A stretch of DNA of 64,000 bases from Leptospira terpstrae serovar Hualin str. LT 11-33 = ATCC 700639 (GCF_000332495.1 NZ_AOGW02000006.1:372001-436000); one strand, 5' to 3'; counted from the stretch's first letter, positions 20,296-29,385 are shown. Notes: generated from the letters alone by a model not told the origin. Made by a program: numbers and translations.

Positions 20296-20634
20296 CAAAT
20301 TAATTTGATTGAACTCAATGCTAAATTATCCTTTTTACAGAGGTAAAAAGGAAGTATCGATTGATTAGCAATTGATGATACCAAAAATGCTTTAATAACC
20401 AACGTCTGGTTTTTAATGGAAAACCAAAATTATGAAAACAAGAAACTTTCTGAATGAAATTCAATTGTAACTCTCTTCCTCATTTGATTGATATTTAAAA
20501 TTAAAATTTCCTAAAAGCCCAATAAAAGATTGATCAATCCTTGATTCTGCATCTAAATACTTATGTTTTCCGACCAAATCACCAGAGAATTTGTAACAAA
20601 TCGTATCCTTAGAATTAACGAACAGGTTAAAACC
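20296..20634. other. Intergenic stretch with two hairpins, no gene seen
   Basis: This 339-base gap holds no credible ORF. CCTTTTTAC (20330-20338) pairs perfectly with GTAAAAAGG (20343-20351) across four bases, and GTATC/GATAC with inner pairing follows at about 20354-20381. These could terminate the AraC remnant. The rest is AT-rich without a clear promoter. Confidence 0.5.
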
Positions 20635-21150
20635 ATGGCAGCACCAAAGAAGAAAAAGAGCACAAAAACCAAAACAAAATCTACTTCGAAAAAGTTAGAT
20701 TATCGGAGCAATCCAACTCATAGCATTACACCCTTTCTGATGTTTAATGCAAACATTGAAGAGGTGACAAAGTTCTATGCTTCGGTTTTTAAAAAAACAA
20801 AAATTATCACTGCCAACCCAATGCAAGGAGAGTTCATTTTAAACGGCCAAAAGTTTACTGCTTACAATGGAGGGCCTGAGTTTAAATTCACTTGGGGAGT
20901 TTCCTTTATGATCAGTGTAGAAACTCAAAAAGAAGTAGATTATTATTGGAATGCTCTTTTAGCAGATGGTGGTAAAGAAAGTATGTGCGGTTGGCTTCAG
21001 GATAAATACGGAATGTTCTGGCAAGTGACCCCGAAAATTCTTTTAAAACTTATTTCACATAAAGATCCAATCAAAGCCGAACGCGCAACACAAGCCATGC
21101 TTAAGATGAGAAAAATTGATATCGCAACATTGCAAGAAGCGGTAAGTTAA
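20635..21150 (+). CDS. PhnB-like VOC-superfamily protein
   Basis: About 171 residues. I start at the ATG at 20635 (MAAPKKKK); an upstream ATG at 20563 would add 24 residues with no ribosome site. The first 20 residues are a Lys/Thr-rich basic stretch, then comes a glyoxalase/VOC-type domain of the PhnB (3-demethylubiquinone methyltransferase-like, PF06983) group: ITPFLMFNANIEEVTKFYASVF, FMISVETQKEVDYYWNAL, GWLQDKYGMFWQV. The name of the domain does not imply methyltransferase activity; most members have no known reaction. The C-terminal helix ATQAMLKMRKIDIATLQEA is common in the group. Confidence 0.8.
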   Translation: MAAPKKKKSTKTKTKSTSKKLDYRSNPTHSITPFLMFNANIEEVTKFYASVFKKTKIITANPMQGEFILNGQKFTAYNGGPEFKFTWGVSFMISVETQKEVDYYWNALLADGGKESMCGWLQDKYGMFWQVTPKILLKLISHKDPIKAERATQAMLKMRKIDIATLQEAVS

Positions 21151-21160
21151 TTTACCGCGT

Positions 21161-22513
21161 TCAAACAGTCGCTACTTGTGTTTCCGGAACCAAATTGTAT
21201 TTCAATTTGATTAAATCGATTTTTTCTTCCATCGACTTCCATAATGAATCTTTTTCTGGATGGAAAGTACAAAGTACACCTTGTCTTACCAAATCAATGA
21301 TTTCATCGATAGAAAAATCCAAAAAGCGATATAGTTTAAAGAATTCGTAAGTTAGATTTACATTAAAGATATCTGGATCGTCTGTATTGATACAAAGCAT
21401 CAGCCCCTGATCGTAATAATAACGAACTGGATGGTTTTGTTCTTTGCGAACATATTTTCCAGTAAAAACATTGGAAGTAACACAAATCTCAATGGGGATT
21501 CGGTTTTCTTTCATATAACGGACAAGTTCTGGATCTTGGATGGCGGAAGTGCCATGGCCAATCCTTTCCGCCTTACAGAGGTTTACCGCATCCCAAATGG
21601 CCCAAGGACCGTCATCTTCACCAGAGTGAGCCACACATCGTAAACCAGATTCACGTGCCACTTTGAAAACTTCAGAATAATCTTTGGCAGGACCCATAAG
21701 TTCCGCACCACCAAGGCCAATCCCAATCACTTCTTTTTGTTTTAATCCCAATACTCTTTTGAGATTGTTCATCGCATTCTCAGGACCAAAGGATCGAGAT
21801 ACATCCACTAACAAACGAATGGTGATTCCTTCTTTTGCTTCGATTTGGCGAATACGATTCACCATCACTTCCACCATTTCATCAAAATCCAAACCATTTT
21901 GTATGAACTTTGATGGAGCAAAAAACGCTTCGCAATAGATAATATTATTAGAACGTAAATATTCAGCTAAACTATCGATAAAATAACCAAGGTCAGATGC
22001 CTCTTTTACTGAGCCTTGGACAAAGAAAAATACCTGAATGAATCCATTTAGGTCTTTGAAATTGTATTTATCTTCAAATTCTTTGTCGGTAACTTCGATT
22101 CCATTCTTTTTGTAGAGAAACTTCAAAGTTTCTTTGTTCACACATGCTTCTAAATGTAAGTGTACTTCCGTCTTTGGAATTTCTCGAATGAAATTAATCA
22201 CATCTTGTTCATTTGGATGGGGAACCGACAAATCCCCAGCGAGTAAGGATTTTCGTTCTTTGAGGAGTGAAGGCTCTGCCGATGGTTCCAATCCCTCTTT
22301 GGAAAGCAACCAAAGTGGGGGATGCAGGATGGGGAGTTCCATTAAAGAAACTCTCTCGTTTAACAGAGTATTGATTTGTTTATCAAACGTAAGTTGGATG
22401 GTAGGTGAGTATGGTCTGTCAGCTGGCAGACGACTCTTCAGACGGTTGAGCTCTGCAATGTCTCGGTCAATGACAGCAATACGATTTAAAATCTCAGAAA
22501 AAGGAACTTCCAT
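21161..22513 (-). CDS. Adenosine deaminase-family hydrolase with N-terminal extension
   Basis: A 450-residue metal-dependent deaminase. From about residue 112 it matches the adenosine deaminase family: EVHLHLEA (metal HxH), AHSGEDDG with the catalytic Glu, RIGHGTSA, and NTDDPDIF with the metal Asp. The first 110 residues are an extension not found in the classic enzyme; residues 1-60 look helical. It could deaminate adenosine, or adenine/6-aminodeoxyfutalosine as some relatives do. It stands alone, convergent with the PhnB-like gene and divergent from the aminotransferase. Confidence 0.85.
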   Translation of the reverse strand: MEVPFSEILNRIAVIDRDIAELNRLKSRLPADRPYSPTIQLTFDKQINTLLNERVSLMELPILHPPLWLLSKEGLEPSAEPSLLKERKSLLAGDLSVPHPNEQDVINFIREIPKTEVHLHLEACVNKETLKFLYKKNGIEVTDKEFEDKYNFKDLNGFIQVFFFVQGSVKEASDLGYFIDSLAEYLRSNNIIYCEAFFAPSKFIQNGLDFDEMVEVMVNRIRQIEAKEGITIRLLVDVSRSFGPENAMNNLKRVLGLKQKEVIGIGLGGAELMGPAKDYSEVFKVARESGLRCVAHSGEDDGPWAIWDAVNLCKAERIGHGTSAIQDPELVRYMKENRIPIEICVTSNVFTGKYVRKEQNHPVRYYYDQGLMLCINTDDPDIFNVNLTYEFFKLYRFLDFSIDEIIDLVRQGVLCTFHPEKDSLWKSMEEKIDLIKLKYNLVPETQVATV

Positions 22514-22663
22514 GTTCCAGGAAAGAATGCGGAATTTCCTGGGTGTCTACAAGTAGATTTTTAAAGAGTAGGTGAAAATCCCTATTTAGCTTTGAAAAAT
22601 CCCGTCGATAGGATGTTTGGGGGCGGAAAAGACTGGAAATTTTTTCCGAATTATGTCGTATAA

Positions 22664-23863
22664 ATGAATATGCTTACATCTCGCAAAACCTTCCTGCCAT
22701 TTGCGCTTCCTTCCATCTCTGAGGATGCCATAGAAGAAGTAGCACAAGTGTTACGATCTGGATGGGTTACCTCAGGCCCCAAAGTCAAACAGTTCGAGAT
22801 GGAGTTTGGCGACTTTGTAGGGAGTAAAGAAAGTATCGCGGTGAATTCTGCCACGGCTGGTCTCCACCTAGCTTTAGAAGCCATTGGCCTTACAGCAAAT
22901 GACGCCGCTATTACTAGTGCGATCACCTTCACTGCCACAAGCGAGGTGATTTGTTATTTTGGTGCAGAACCAATTCTCACTGATGTAGATCCAATTCACA
23001 ATTTAATGACCCCAGATACTTTGTTAGAAACCATCAAAACCAAGTGTGATTGGAACGGCAAAGAACTCAAAAGTAAAAAAACGGGCAAACAAATCAAAGC
23101 AATCTTACCCGTTCATTTGGCTGGATATACATGCGATATGGAAGGTCTTATTAAAATCGCTAAAGAGTATCATCTCTATGTAATCGAAGATGCCGCTCAT
23201 GCCTTCCCCGCTGTTCATAAAGACAAAATGATCGGAACTTGGGGTGACTTCACTGTATTTAGTTTTTATGCCACAAAAGGAATCACAACAGGAGAAGGGG
23301 GAATGGTCACCACTTCTAATAAAGAAGCAGCAGAACGAATTCGTAAAATGCGACTTCATGGGATTAACCGCGATGCGTTTAACAGACCTGGTTGGTACTA
23401 CGAAGTTGTGGATGCAGGTTACAAATACAATATGACTGACATCGCAGCTGCCTTAGGTGTAATTCAATTGAAAGAATCACATGGATTTTGGGAACGTAGA
23501 ACAGAGATAGCTAAACATTATAACGAAGAATTTAGTTCCTTAAAAGGAATCAAACTACCTAAAGAGGATGCTAATGGAATTCATAGTTGGCACCTCTATC
23601 GAATTGAAGTGGATCCAAAGATTGCTAAAGTCGGTCGCGATAGTTTGGTAGAAGAATTAAAAGAAAGAAATATTGGGACAAGCCTTCATTTCATCCCTAT
23701 CTTCGAACATCCTTATTATAAAAAGACATTCCAATACAACAGAAAAGAATATCCGAATGCATGCCAAATGTATGATAGATCAGTTTCTCTTCCTTTATTT
23801 GCTGGGATGTCAAAAGCTGATGAAAAAGATGTGATAGATGCTGTAAAAGATATTTTGGGATAA
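22664..23863 (+). CDS. DegT/DnrJ/EryC1/StrS-family aminotransferase
   Basis: PLP-dependent sugar aminotransferase-like enzyme of 399 residues. Seen: LPFALPSISEDAIEEV and SGWVTSGPKVKQFE at the N-terminus, VNSATAGLHLAL, IEDAAHA, and the PLP Lys in FYATKGITTGEGG, so it should be active. The family makes amino sugars for LPS O-antigen or cell-surface glycans, using UDP- or dTDP-keto sugars. No other surface-sugar gene is adjacent, so the substrate is open. There is no clear Shine-Dalgarno site. A hairpin (CGGAAAA with TTTTCCG, 22624-22648) lies just upstream of the start. Confidence 0.9.
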   Translation: MNMLTSRKTFLPFALPSISEDAIEEVAQVLRSGWVTSGPKVKQFEMEFGDFVGSKESIAVNSATAGLHLALEAIGLTANDAAITSAITFTATSEVICYFGAEPILTDVDPIHNLMTPDTLLETIKTKCDWNGKELKSKKTGKQIKAILPVHLAGYTCDMEGLIKIAKEYHLYVIEDAAHAFPAVHKDKMIGTWGDFTVFSFYATKGITTGEGGMVTTSNKEAAERIRKMRLHGINRDAFNRPGWYYEVVDAGYKYNMTDIAAALGVIQLKESHGFWERRTEIAKHYNEEFSSLKGIKLPKEDANGIHSWHLYRIEVDPKIAKVGRDSLVEELKERNIGTSLHFIPIFEHPYYKKTFQYNRKEYPNACQMYDRSVSLPLFAGMSKADEKDVIDAVKDILG

Positions 23864-23870
23864 ACAACTA

Positions 23871-24701
23871 TCAATTGGTAATTTGTGCAGTTCGGTATTG
23901 GTAAAACTCCGGATCGTACAACTTTAATAAATCCACCAAACCTAAAATAAATTCTGTATCCGTGCCATCTGCCTTTCTCCGAATCCAAAATCCTACAAGT
24001 TCCTTAACTACTTGAGCATCAATGTTATCGTCTCCTTTCCGATAAACAAAACGAGAGGATTCCTCTGGATCTTCGTTGTCCGTAAAGGCAGGATAGAGAA
24101 ATAGAATAAATCTGTCCAAATAAAACGGATCGAGTCTATTTTCTTCCACTAACAATAAATAACGCTCGGCTTCTTTTCTAAAAAACTTAGGATTGGAATC
24201 CAACTTTTGAAACACAATAAAAAATTCGCGAGCAGTGTTGCGAAGCAAACTTTCATATATAGGTAAAGTTACTTTATATAAGATAGGATTTGTTTTTGCA
24301 GGAATAAGGTATTCACGAAGTTTCAAAGGAAATTCTGGATTGTAATGTCCAAATTCGGAAGGCGAATTCAATTCTAAATAATATTTTGAATGAGGACCAG
24401 ATTCAAAAATTTGAATTCCAAAATATTCGGATAGCTTTTTAAAACTAACTACAGTTTGTATCTTACAAAAGATTTTATGATAGGAAATCTCTTTTTCACA
24501 ATACAAACCTAGTTTTGGAAATTGTATCCAAGTAGATTCGATAAGATCCTTAAGTTTATTTTCGCGTTCAATGGATTTGTCTACAAACAATGAATCAAAT
24601 CTTTGACCAAATCCAGAACAGGCAAAAAGAAAAATTACGGAAATTTTACTTAATTTTGTAAGTAATTTCAGCAGGCAAATTTTCCCATTCCGAACTAACA
24701 T
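23871..24701 (-). CDS. Hypothetical lipoprotein
   Basis: A 276-residue protein with a signal ending in LFAC (Cys at about residue 28), hence a predicted lipoprotein. The mature part is helical and mixed charged, with no motif I recognise. Its ATG at 24701 lies inside the end of the upstream propeller gene (56-base overlap), so expression is probably coupled. It forms the third gene of the M50 protease/propeller operon. Convergent with the aminotransferase, with only seven bases between the stops. Confidence 0.65.
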   Translation of the reverse strand: MLVRNGKICLLKLLTKLSKISVIFLFACSGFGQRFDSLFVDKSIERENKLKDLIESTWIQFPKLGLYCEKEISYHKIFCKIQTVVSFKKLSEYFGIQIFESGPHSKYYLELNSPSEFGHYNPEFPLKLREYLIPAKTNPILYKVTLPIYESLLRNTAREFFIVFQKLDSNPKFFRKEAERYLLLVEENRLDPFYLDRFILFLYPAFTDNEDPEESSRFVYRKGDDNIDAQVVKELVGFWIRRKADGTDTEFILGLVDLLKLYDPEFYQYRTAQITN

Positions 24702-26043
24702 CCTTACGGAAGTATACAGGAGAACTAGAAGATTTGAAATTCAAACTTTGGTACAAAATCAAATCAGACTCTTTTTTTTCAAAATATCGTTTGTCAGTAT
24801 TACTTCCTAAACCTAAATCCGCAATAGGAATCCAACCATAACTTAAAAGAAATATCGATAACGAATCTTGAATTGATTTCGCTTTTCCCTTTTCAAAACG
24901 AATCATTCGAAACGGTTGCATTGGAACTCCAATTTCTTTCATTTTGTCTTTGAAGTCGTTGATACTTATGCTAGTTTGGCGTGCCTGATAAATCGCATCC
25001 AAATAATCTCTCGGTAAAAGTTTGGATTCCTCACTAAGCTTTTCATAAAAAGCATTCACATCCCCAGGATAAGTTGCCTCTTTATCTAAATATTCATCTG
25101 TAACATAGTATTTAATGAATTGGTTTTTAGAAGAAAACTTATATTTAATTGTTTGTTCTCCGGGCAAATCTTCTATCGAAAGTTTTTTCAGATGAACACG
25201 ATTTCTTTGAATGAAAGTAGGTTGGTAGGATGGATCAGAAAATTTAACAGACCTGATTCTTTGTTGTTCGTTTGATGGAGGATGCAAAATTGCAATCTGT
25301 GCTTTTGACAAAGATACTGAATCAAGTTTGAATTTTAATGTAACTTCTAGGTTGTATTCTTCTTCTCCAGAAGCGATAAAACGCTCTGTTTCAACAAAGG
25401 GAATATTTTTAATTTCCTTATTTTCACGATCCACAACCCAAAGTTTGGATCCACTTAACAAAACACCACGAATCGAACGTAAGTTTGTTTTAATCGATCC
25501 AGTAATTTTTCCTGTTTTGGTATCATAACGATAAATACTATTATCAGCAGAATCCGAAATCCATAATGAATCTCTTCCATAACAGATGTCACGTGGCCGA
25601 GTTCGATCTGTGAAAAAACCTCCAATCAAAAGTGAAGAAGATTGGTCGTAAATTTGAACTTTTCCAGAATCCAAATCCAGAATGTAATAATAATTTCCGA
25701 CGCTCGCAATTCCGGCAACATTCGCAAGGGGAATTTGGATTTTATCTGTAATCCCACCAGAATTGGGATCAAGCTTAAGAATTTGTTTTGGAGCTACAAC
25801 AAGGAGTTTTCCTTCGCGAGCATCAAAACTAATACCACGTAAGTTTGCTAATCCTAAATTAAATATTTCTTGTTCTCCAATTTCATTGATTTTAATGATG
25901 GCACGACGGTTGGTATCAATGTACCAAAAGTTGATTCCATCCCAGGCCAAACCATAAGCCTTTTCTGTAAGTTTATATTCCTTACTTTCCTGAGCAAAGA
26001 TTCCAAAAGAAAAAAATGTTAATAATAATAAAATACGAATCAT
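24646..26043 (-). CDS. Exported beta-propeller protein with transglutaminase-like domain lacking catalytic residues
   Basis: A 465-residue exported protein: signal peptide (MIRILLLLTFFSFGIFA), then an NHL/SMP-30-like beta-propeller over about residues 22-220 with repeats such as YGLAWDGINFWYIDTNRRAIIKI and LWISDSADNSIYRYD. The C-terminal half resembles the transglutaminase-like module: a beta-sandwich, a helical stretch (KMKEIGVPMQPFRMI) and a GWIPIADLGLGS strand like the usual GWIPVDPSLG. The Cys and His expected of an active site are not seen, so it is probably a binding domain. Its ATG overlaps the stop of the M50 gene (TAATG), so the two are coupled. I infer a periplasmic role. Confidence 0.7.
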   Translation of the reverse strand: MIRILLLLTFFSFGIFAQESKEYKLTEKAYGLAWDGINFWYIDTNRRAIIKINEIGEQEIFNLGLANLRGISFDAREGKLLVVAPKQILKLDPNSGGITDKIQIPLANVAGIASVGNYYYILDLDSGKVQIYDQSSSLLIGGFFTDRTRPRDICYGRDSLWISDSADNSIYRYDTKTGKITGSIKTNLRSIRGVLLSGSKLWVVDRENKEIKNIPFVETERFIASGEEEYNLEVTLKFKLDSVSLSKAQIAILHPPSNEQQRIRSVKFSDPSYQPTFIQRNRVHLKKLSIEDLPGEQTIKYKFSSKNQFIKYYVTDEYLDKEATYPGDVNAFYEKLSEESKLLPRDYLDAIYQARQTSISINDFKDKMKEIGVPMQPFRMIRFEKGKAKSIQDSLSIFLLSYGWIPIADLGLGSNTDKRYFEKKESDLILYQSLNFKSSSSPVYFRKDVSSEWENLPAEITYKIK

Positions 26044-26969
26044 TAATCCAACCCAATGTTATGTGTTATCAGACGAAAAATATCCATCAACAAAGAGGAC
26101 TCTTCGAATTCTGATCCTAAGATAATTGGTTTCGGAACAAAAATGATTAGGAATGTTACTAACATTGACGCTCCAAAATAGAATCGAAATTTTCCTATAC
26201 CTGATATGGAATCACGTATGAACGGATGTTCAATTTTCACAACATAATAAATGATAAAACCCCAAAGTAACCAAGTGAAATGAATTAAAGCAAAAATTAA
26301 AAAGAATACAAATAAACCATGAATCCACTTTCGATAATTTTCACCAAACATTGAATAAATGACATGACCTCCATCCAACTGTCCAAAGGGAAGCAGGTTG
26401 ACTGCTGTAATCAATAGACCCACCCATCCTGCTTTTGCCAGTGGATGTGCTTGTATATCCATCGTTGCAAGATCAATAGGTCCAAGAATCCACTGAGTTG
26501 TAAAATAGGTGAAAAGACTATCACCGAAAAACAAAAAACCAGAACGATCAAAATCTGGTGGAATTTCGATCACCTTGGATAAACTGATACCCACTAACCA
26601 AGCAATCACTGAAAGCACTAAGCTTGCCGTAGGCCCACCAATACCAATGTCAAATAATACTTTTTTATCAGGGATTTGTTGTTTGATCTGGATCACAGCT
26701 CCCATAGTCCCTATTGGACCTACTGGTAAAGGAATGAAATACGGCCAAGTAGCTTTCACACCATAATGCTTTGCCGGTAAATAATGCCCCATTTCATGAG
26801 CAAAAAGAATCACTAACAAAGAAACTGAATAGGGCCAATTCTCTAAAAACATGAGTTTATAATTCTCTAATGTTTGAGGCACTTGAGGATTGAGAAAAAT
26901 ATCAGAATAAGTTAAAGTAAAAAAAGTAAGAATGAATAAAAGAATGTGTAATGTTTTTTTTGATTCCAA
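26043..26969 (-). CDS. M50-family (site-2-type) membrane metalloprotease
   Basis: A 308-residue integral membrane protein with about six to seven hydrophobic helices. The zinc motif HEMGH occupies residues 58-62 inside a helix, and the third ligand lies in NLLPFGQLDGGH, both hallmarks of site-2 proteases that cut within the membrane. There is no PDZ domain, unlike RseP. It begins an operon with the propeller protein and a lipoprotein, which may present or process its substrates; that link is inference. Convergent regulators or anti-sigma factors are not adjacent. Confidence 0.88.
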   Translation of the reverse strand: MESKKTLHILLFILTFFTLTYSDIFLNPQVPQTLENYKLMFLENWPYSVSLLVILFAHEMGHYLPAKHYGVKATWPYFIPLPVGPIGTMGAVIQIKQQIPDKKVLFDIGIGGPTASLVLSVIAWLVGISLSKVIEIPPDFDRSGFLFFGDSLFTYFTTQWILGPIDLATMDIQAHPLAKAGWVGLLITAVNLLPFGQLDGGHVIYSMFGENYRKWIHGLFVFFLIFALIHFTWLLWGFIIYYVVKIEHPFIRDSISGIGKFRFYFGASMLVTFLIIFVPKPIILGSEFEESSLLMDIFRLITHNIGLD

Positions 26970-27062
26970 AGTCGGAACAACCTAGAAATTTATTTCTAAT
27001 CGAAAGCTTATAGAACTTAAGTATAGAATCAATTAGAAACCTAATCGATAAAAGAAATTTGA

Positions 27063-27299
27063 ATGAATCTTTCCAAACTGAACTTCATTCAGCTTAAACC
27101 TAAAATCTTTCGCATTTGGAAAAACTGTGTCAATTCCATCCAAATTGGCAAAGTTGATTTCTTTTCACAAATCTTAGACTATGAAATTTTTCTTCCTCAA
27201 ATTTGGTCTTTGGATTCCATTGAACAAGTGAATTTTTTGTACAGAACCTCAGTCCCTTACTCTTTTAAATCTTTCCCAACTCTTGGAAAAGTTGACTAG
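27063..27299 (+). CDS. Possible small protein (78 aa)
   Basis: An ATG-started frame of 78 residues with mixed hydrophobic and aromatic content (FFSQILDYEIFLPQIWSLDSI). I recognise no family. It lies between the divergent M50 gene and cysE, in the same direction as cysE, with 31 bases between them, and does not conflict with another gene. Without it the gap 26970-27330 would be 361 bases with no gene. There is no convincing ribosome site. Treated as possible only. Confidence 0.4.
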   Translation: MNLSKLNFIQLKPKIFRIWKNCVNSIQIGKVDFFSQILDYEIFLPQIWSLDSIEQVNFLYRTSVPYSFKSFPTLGKVD

Positions 27300-27330
27300 T
27301 CTAATCAGTAATTTTAAAACCAACTAATCA

Positions 27331-28047
27331 ATGTTTGAAAATATAAAAATTATCAAAAAATTTGACCCGGCTGCGAAATCCTATTTGGAAATTGTATTAT
27401 GTTACCCCGGACTACATGCCCTATGGCTCCACAAATTCGCACATTTACTCTATAAACTCCGATTACCCATCATCCCTAGACTTGTGAACTACATTAGTCG
27501 GTTTTTAACAGGCATTGACATCCATCCGGGAGCAAAAATTGCACCTGGAGTTTTTATCGACCACGGCTCTGGAGTTGTGATTGGAGAAACTGCGATTGTT
27601 GGCAGTGGGTCACTGATCTTTCAAGGTGTCACCCTTGGCGGTACTGGAAAAGAATCGGGAAAACGTCACCCAACGATTGGCAAAAATGTTGTGATTGGAG
27701 CCGGAGCAAAAGTCCTCGGAAACATCACTGTAGAAGACCATGTTCGAGTAGGTGCTGGATCAGTTGTTATGCGAAATGTTCCTGCTGGTTGTACTGTGGT
27801 AGGAATTCCTGGTAAAGTTGTCAAAGCAGGAGATATAGCTTCTGATAGTGTAGAACAAATGTTAGAGCACAATCAAATGCCTGATCCAATTGCCAAAGTC
27901 TTTTCTGTTCTATTGGAAAAAGTCGAAACCCAACAACAACTCATTAACAAACTATACGAGAAACAACAACTGTTAGAAAAATCTTCCATTGATGCTCCTG
28001 AAGATGACCGGTTCATTCAAGAATTCATTCATGGAGATGGCATTTAA
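27331..28047 (+). CDS. cysE: Serine O-acetyltransferase
   Basis: Left-handed beta-helix acyltransferase of 238 residues that makes O-acetylserine from serine and acetyl-CoA, the first step of cysteine synthesis. The N-terminal helices (HALWLHKFAHLLYK) lead into hexapeptide repeats: IDIHPGAKIAPGVFIDHGSG, VVIGETAIVG, GVTLGGTGKESGKRHPTIG, where the His of DHGSG is catalytic. It is the short form, lacking the long N-terminal domain of E. coli CysE. A C-terminal 60-residue helical extension (QQQLINKLYEKQQLLEK) follows the helix. The 3' end overlaps the convergent lipoprotein gene by four bases. Confidence 0.93.
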   Translation: MFENIKIIKKFDPAAKSYLEIVLCYPGLHALWLHKFAHLLYKLRLPIIPRLVNYISRFLTGIDIHPGAKIAPGVFIDHGSGVVIGETAIVGSGSLIFQGVTLGGTGKESGKRHPTIGKNVVIGAGAKVLGNITVEDHVRVGAGSVVMRNVPAGCTVVGIPGKVVKAGDIASDSVEQMLEHNQMPDPIAKVFSVLLEKVETQQQLINKLYEKQQLLEKSSIDAPEDDRFIQEFIHGDGI

Positions 28048-28958
28048 AATTCCTTTAATAGTTCTGTTTTTTTTCGATTGTATTCTTCATCGGTGATGAG
28101 TTGATTTTTTCTCATTTCCTCTAAAGCTTTTAGTTTTTCTGGAACCGATTTCCACTGTTCGGTTGGAATCGTAATTTCGTCTTCTTTGGGATACCGAAAG
28201 AGGAGAGGATGGGGAATCAGTTCAGGGACTTGAAAAACAACCACGTTTCCATAAATTGCATTTTTGACTGCGGACTTATCTTTATATAGGCTCGTATGTT
28301 GTTTATCTCGTAACAAAAGTTCTGGTCTGTAAATTGGTTTAATAGGAGAAGGATGAAAAATCACCCAGTCTTCAAATGAATATTGAGTTTGGAAACTGAT
28401 ATTGGTATTGATTTCATGAAATAACAAAACCAATCCTTCTTTTGTGCTTAAAATATAAAAACTCGTTTTTAAAATTTTTACATTTGGTGCCAATATATCA
28501 TCTAACTTAAAAATACAGAGATACACCTTTGGTTCTTTATTTGTTGCTACTTTCTCAGCAAACTTTTGAATTTCCGGAAGATAAGACTCAGGAATGAGTA
28601 CTTCCCAGTCTTCGTATGCAAGGACTCCACGTTTGTACTGGATGGATTTCAATACATTGGCAAGTTCGGTAAAATTTTTTGTATCAATCGAGAGTTTAGA
28701 AATTTCCGTAGGGAAAATATTTCTCCACTCCTCTTCCTCCACTTCAAAAAATGCCAAAGAAGCAGATGAATCAATTAACTTGATTTTACTAGGAAAACTA
28801 GAGCAACCTAAGATAAAAAAAACTAGAATCAAAACAAAGGATTTTTTTGAACTTGCCGTTAATGAATTTATGAATACATTGAAAACCGTGTGCCGGTCTG
28901 TATTTTTTGTATTGGTTTTTGCTTTTATCTCTGCAGAGGAATGGAATGCACAGTCCAT
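28044..28958 (-). CDS. Hypothetical lipoprotein with SHOCT-like C-terminus
   Basis: Hydrophobic signal FVLILVFFILGC defines a lipoprotein, with the lipidated Cys at about residue 52 if the ATG at 28958 is used; that is a long leader, and no other ATG lies between, so the real start may be a rarer codon near 28870. The mature protein (about 250 residues) is unrecognised apart from the last 35 residues, LKALEEMRKNQLITDEEYNRKK, which match the short SHOCT helical domain found at the ends of many membrane or lipoproteins. The 5' end overlaps the divergent thioredoxin-like gene. Confidence 0.6.
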   Translation of the reverse strand: MDCAFHSSAEIKAKTNTKNTDRHTVFNVFINSLTASSKKSFVLILVFFILGCSSFPSKIKLIDSSASLAFFEVEEEEWRNIFPTEISKLSIDTKNFTELANVLKSIQYKRGVLAYEDWEVLIPESYLPEIQKFAEKVATNKEPKVYLCIFKLDDILAPNVKILKTSFYILSTKEGLVLLFHEINTNISFQTQYSFEDWVIFHPSPIKPIYRPELLLRDKQHTSLYKDKSAVKNAIYGNVVVFQVPELIPHPLLFRYPKEDEITIPTEQWKSVPEKLKALEEMRKNQLITDEEYNRKKTELLKEF

Positions 28959-29385
28959 GCCACAGTTTCAGATGAAGGACCAATATGGGCAATCGTATTC
29001 TGACAGTTCTGTAAAAGGAAAACCCGTTGTTTTAATGGGATGTTTTCTCCGCGATTTGGAACTCTGTCGCAAACAAGGCCGTAAACTCTATTGGAAAATG
29101 CAAAATTTGCTTTGGAAAGACAGTTCTAAAGTAAATTTCCTTTTGTATTTGGATTTCCAGGAAACGAACAAACTTGTGGAAGATTACCTTGAAGAATCCA
29201 AAACAAAACAATACGAAAGCATTCTTTTAGATCGCAAAGGCCAACTTTCTGTTGGTCTAACCAAAGGCGAATCGTATTTACGCATATTTAACAAATCAGG
29301 GAAATTGATTTCTTCTTCTTATCAGGAACAGATGGATGAAGAACTCATCCAAGTAATCTATGGAATTCTTAAAAAAGAAATATAA
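28870..29385 (+). CDS. Exported thioredoxin-fold protein without CxxC
   Basis: About 171 residues from the ATG at 28870; the frame is open further upstream but this start gives a clean signal peptide (MNTLKTVCRSVFFVLVFAFISAEE). The mature part follows the AhpC/TlpA pattern: MPQFQMKDQYGQSYSDSSVKGKPVVLMGCF, a central helix, and a C-terminal LLDRKGQLSVGL... YLRIFNKSGKLI. The redox site is replaced: a single Cys follows PVVLMG and the next Cys is seven residues on, so no CxxC exists. It is probably not a classic disulfide reductase. It overlaps the next gene by 26 bases and the divergent lipoprotein gene at its 5' end. Confidence 0.65.
   Translation: MNTLKTVCRSVFFVLVFAFISAEEWNAQSMPQFQMKDQYGQSYSDSSVKGKPVVLMGCFLRDLELCRKQGRKLYWKMQNLLWKDSSKVNFLLYLDFQETNKLVEDYLEESKTKQYESILLDRKGQLSVGLTKGESYLRIFNKSGKLISSSYQEQMDEELIQVIYGILKKEI

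Noticed and set aside
20416..20457. Short ORF in the gap after the AraC remnant
   Set aside because: Thirteen codons, AT-rich, with no ribosome site or overlap with a following gene.
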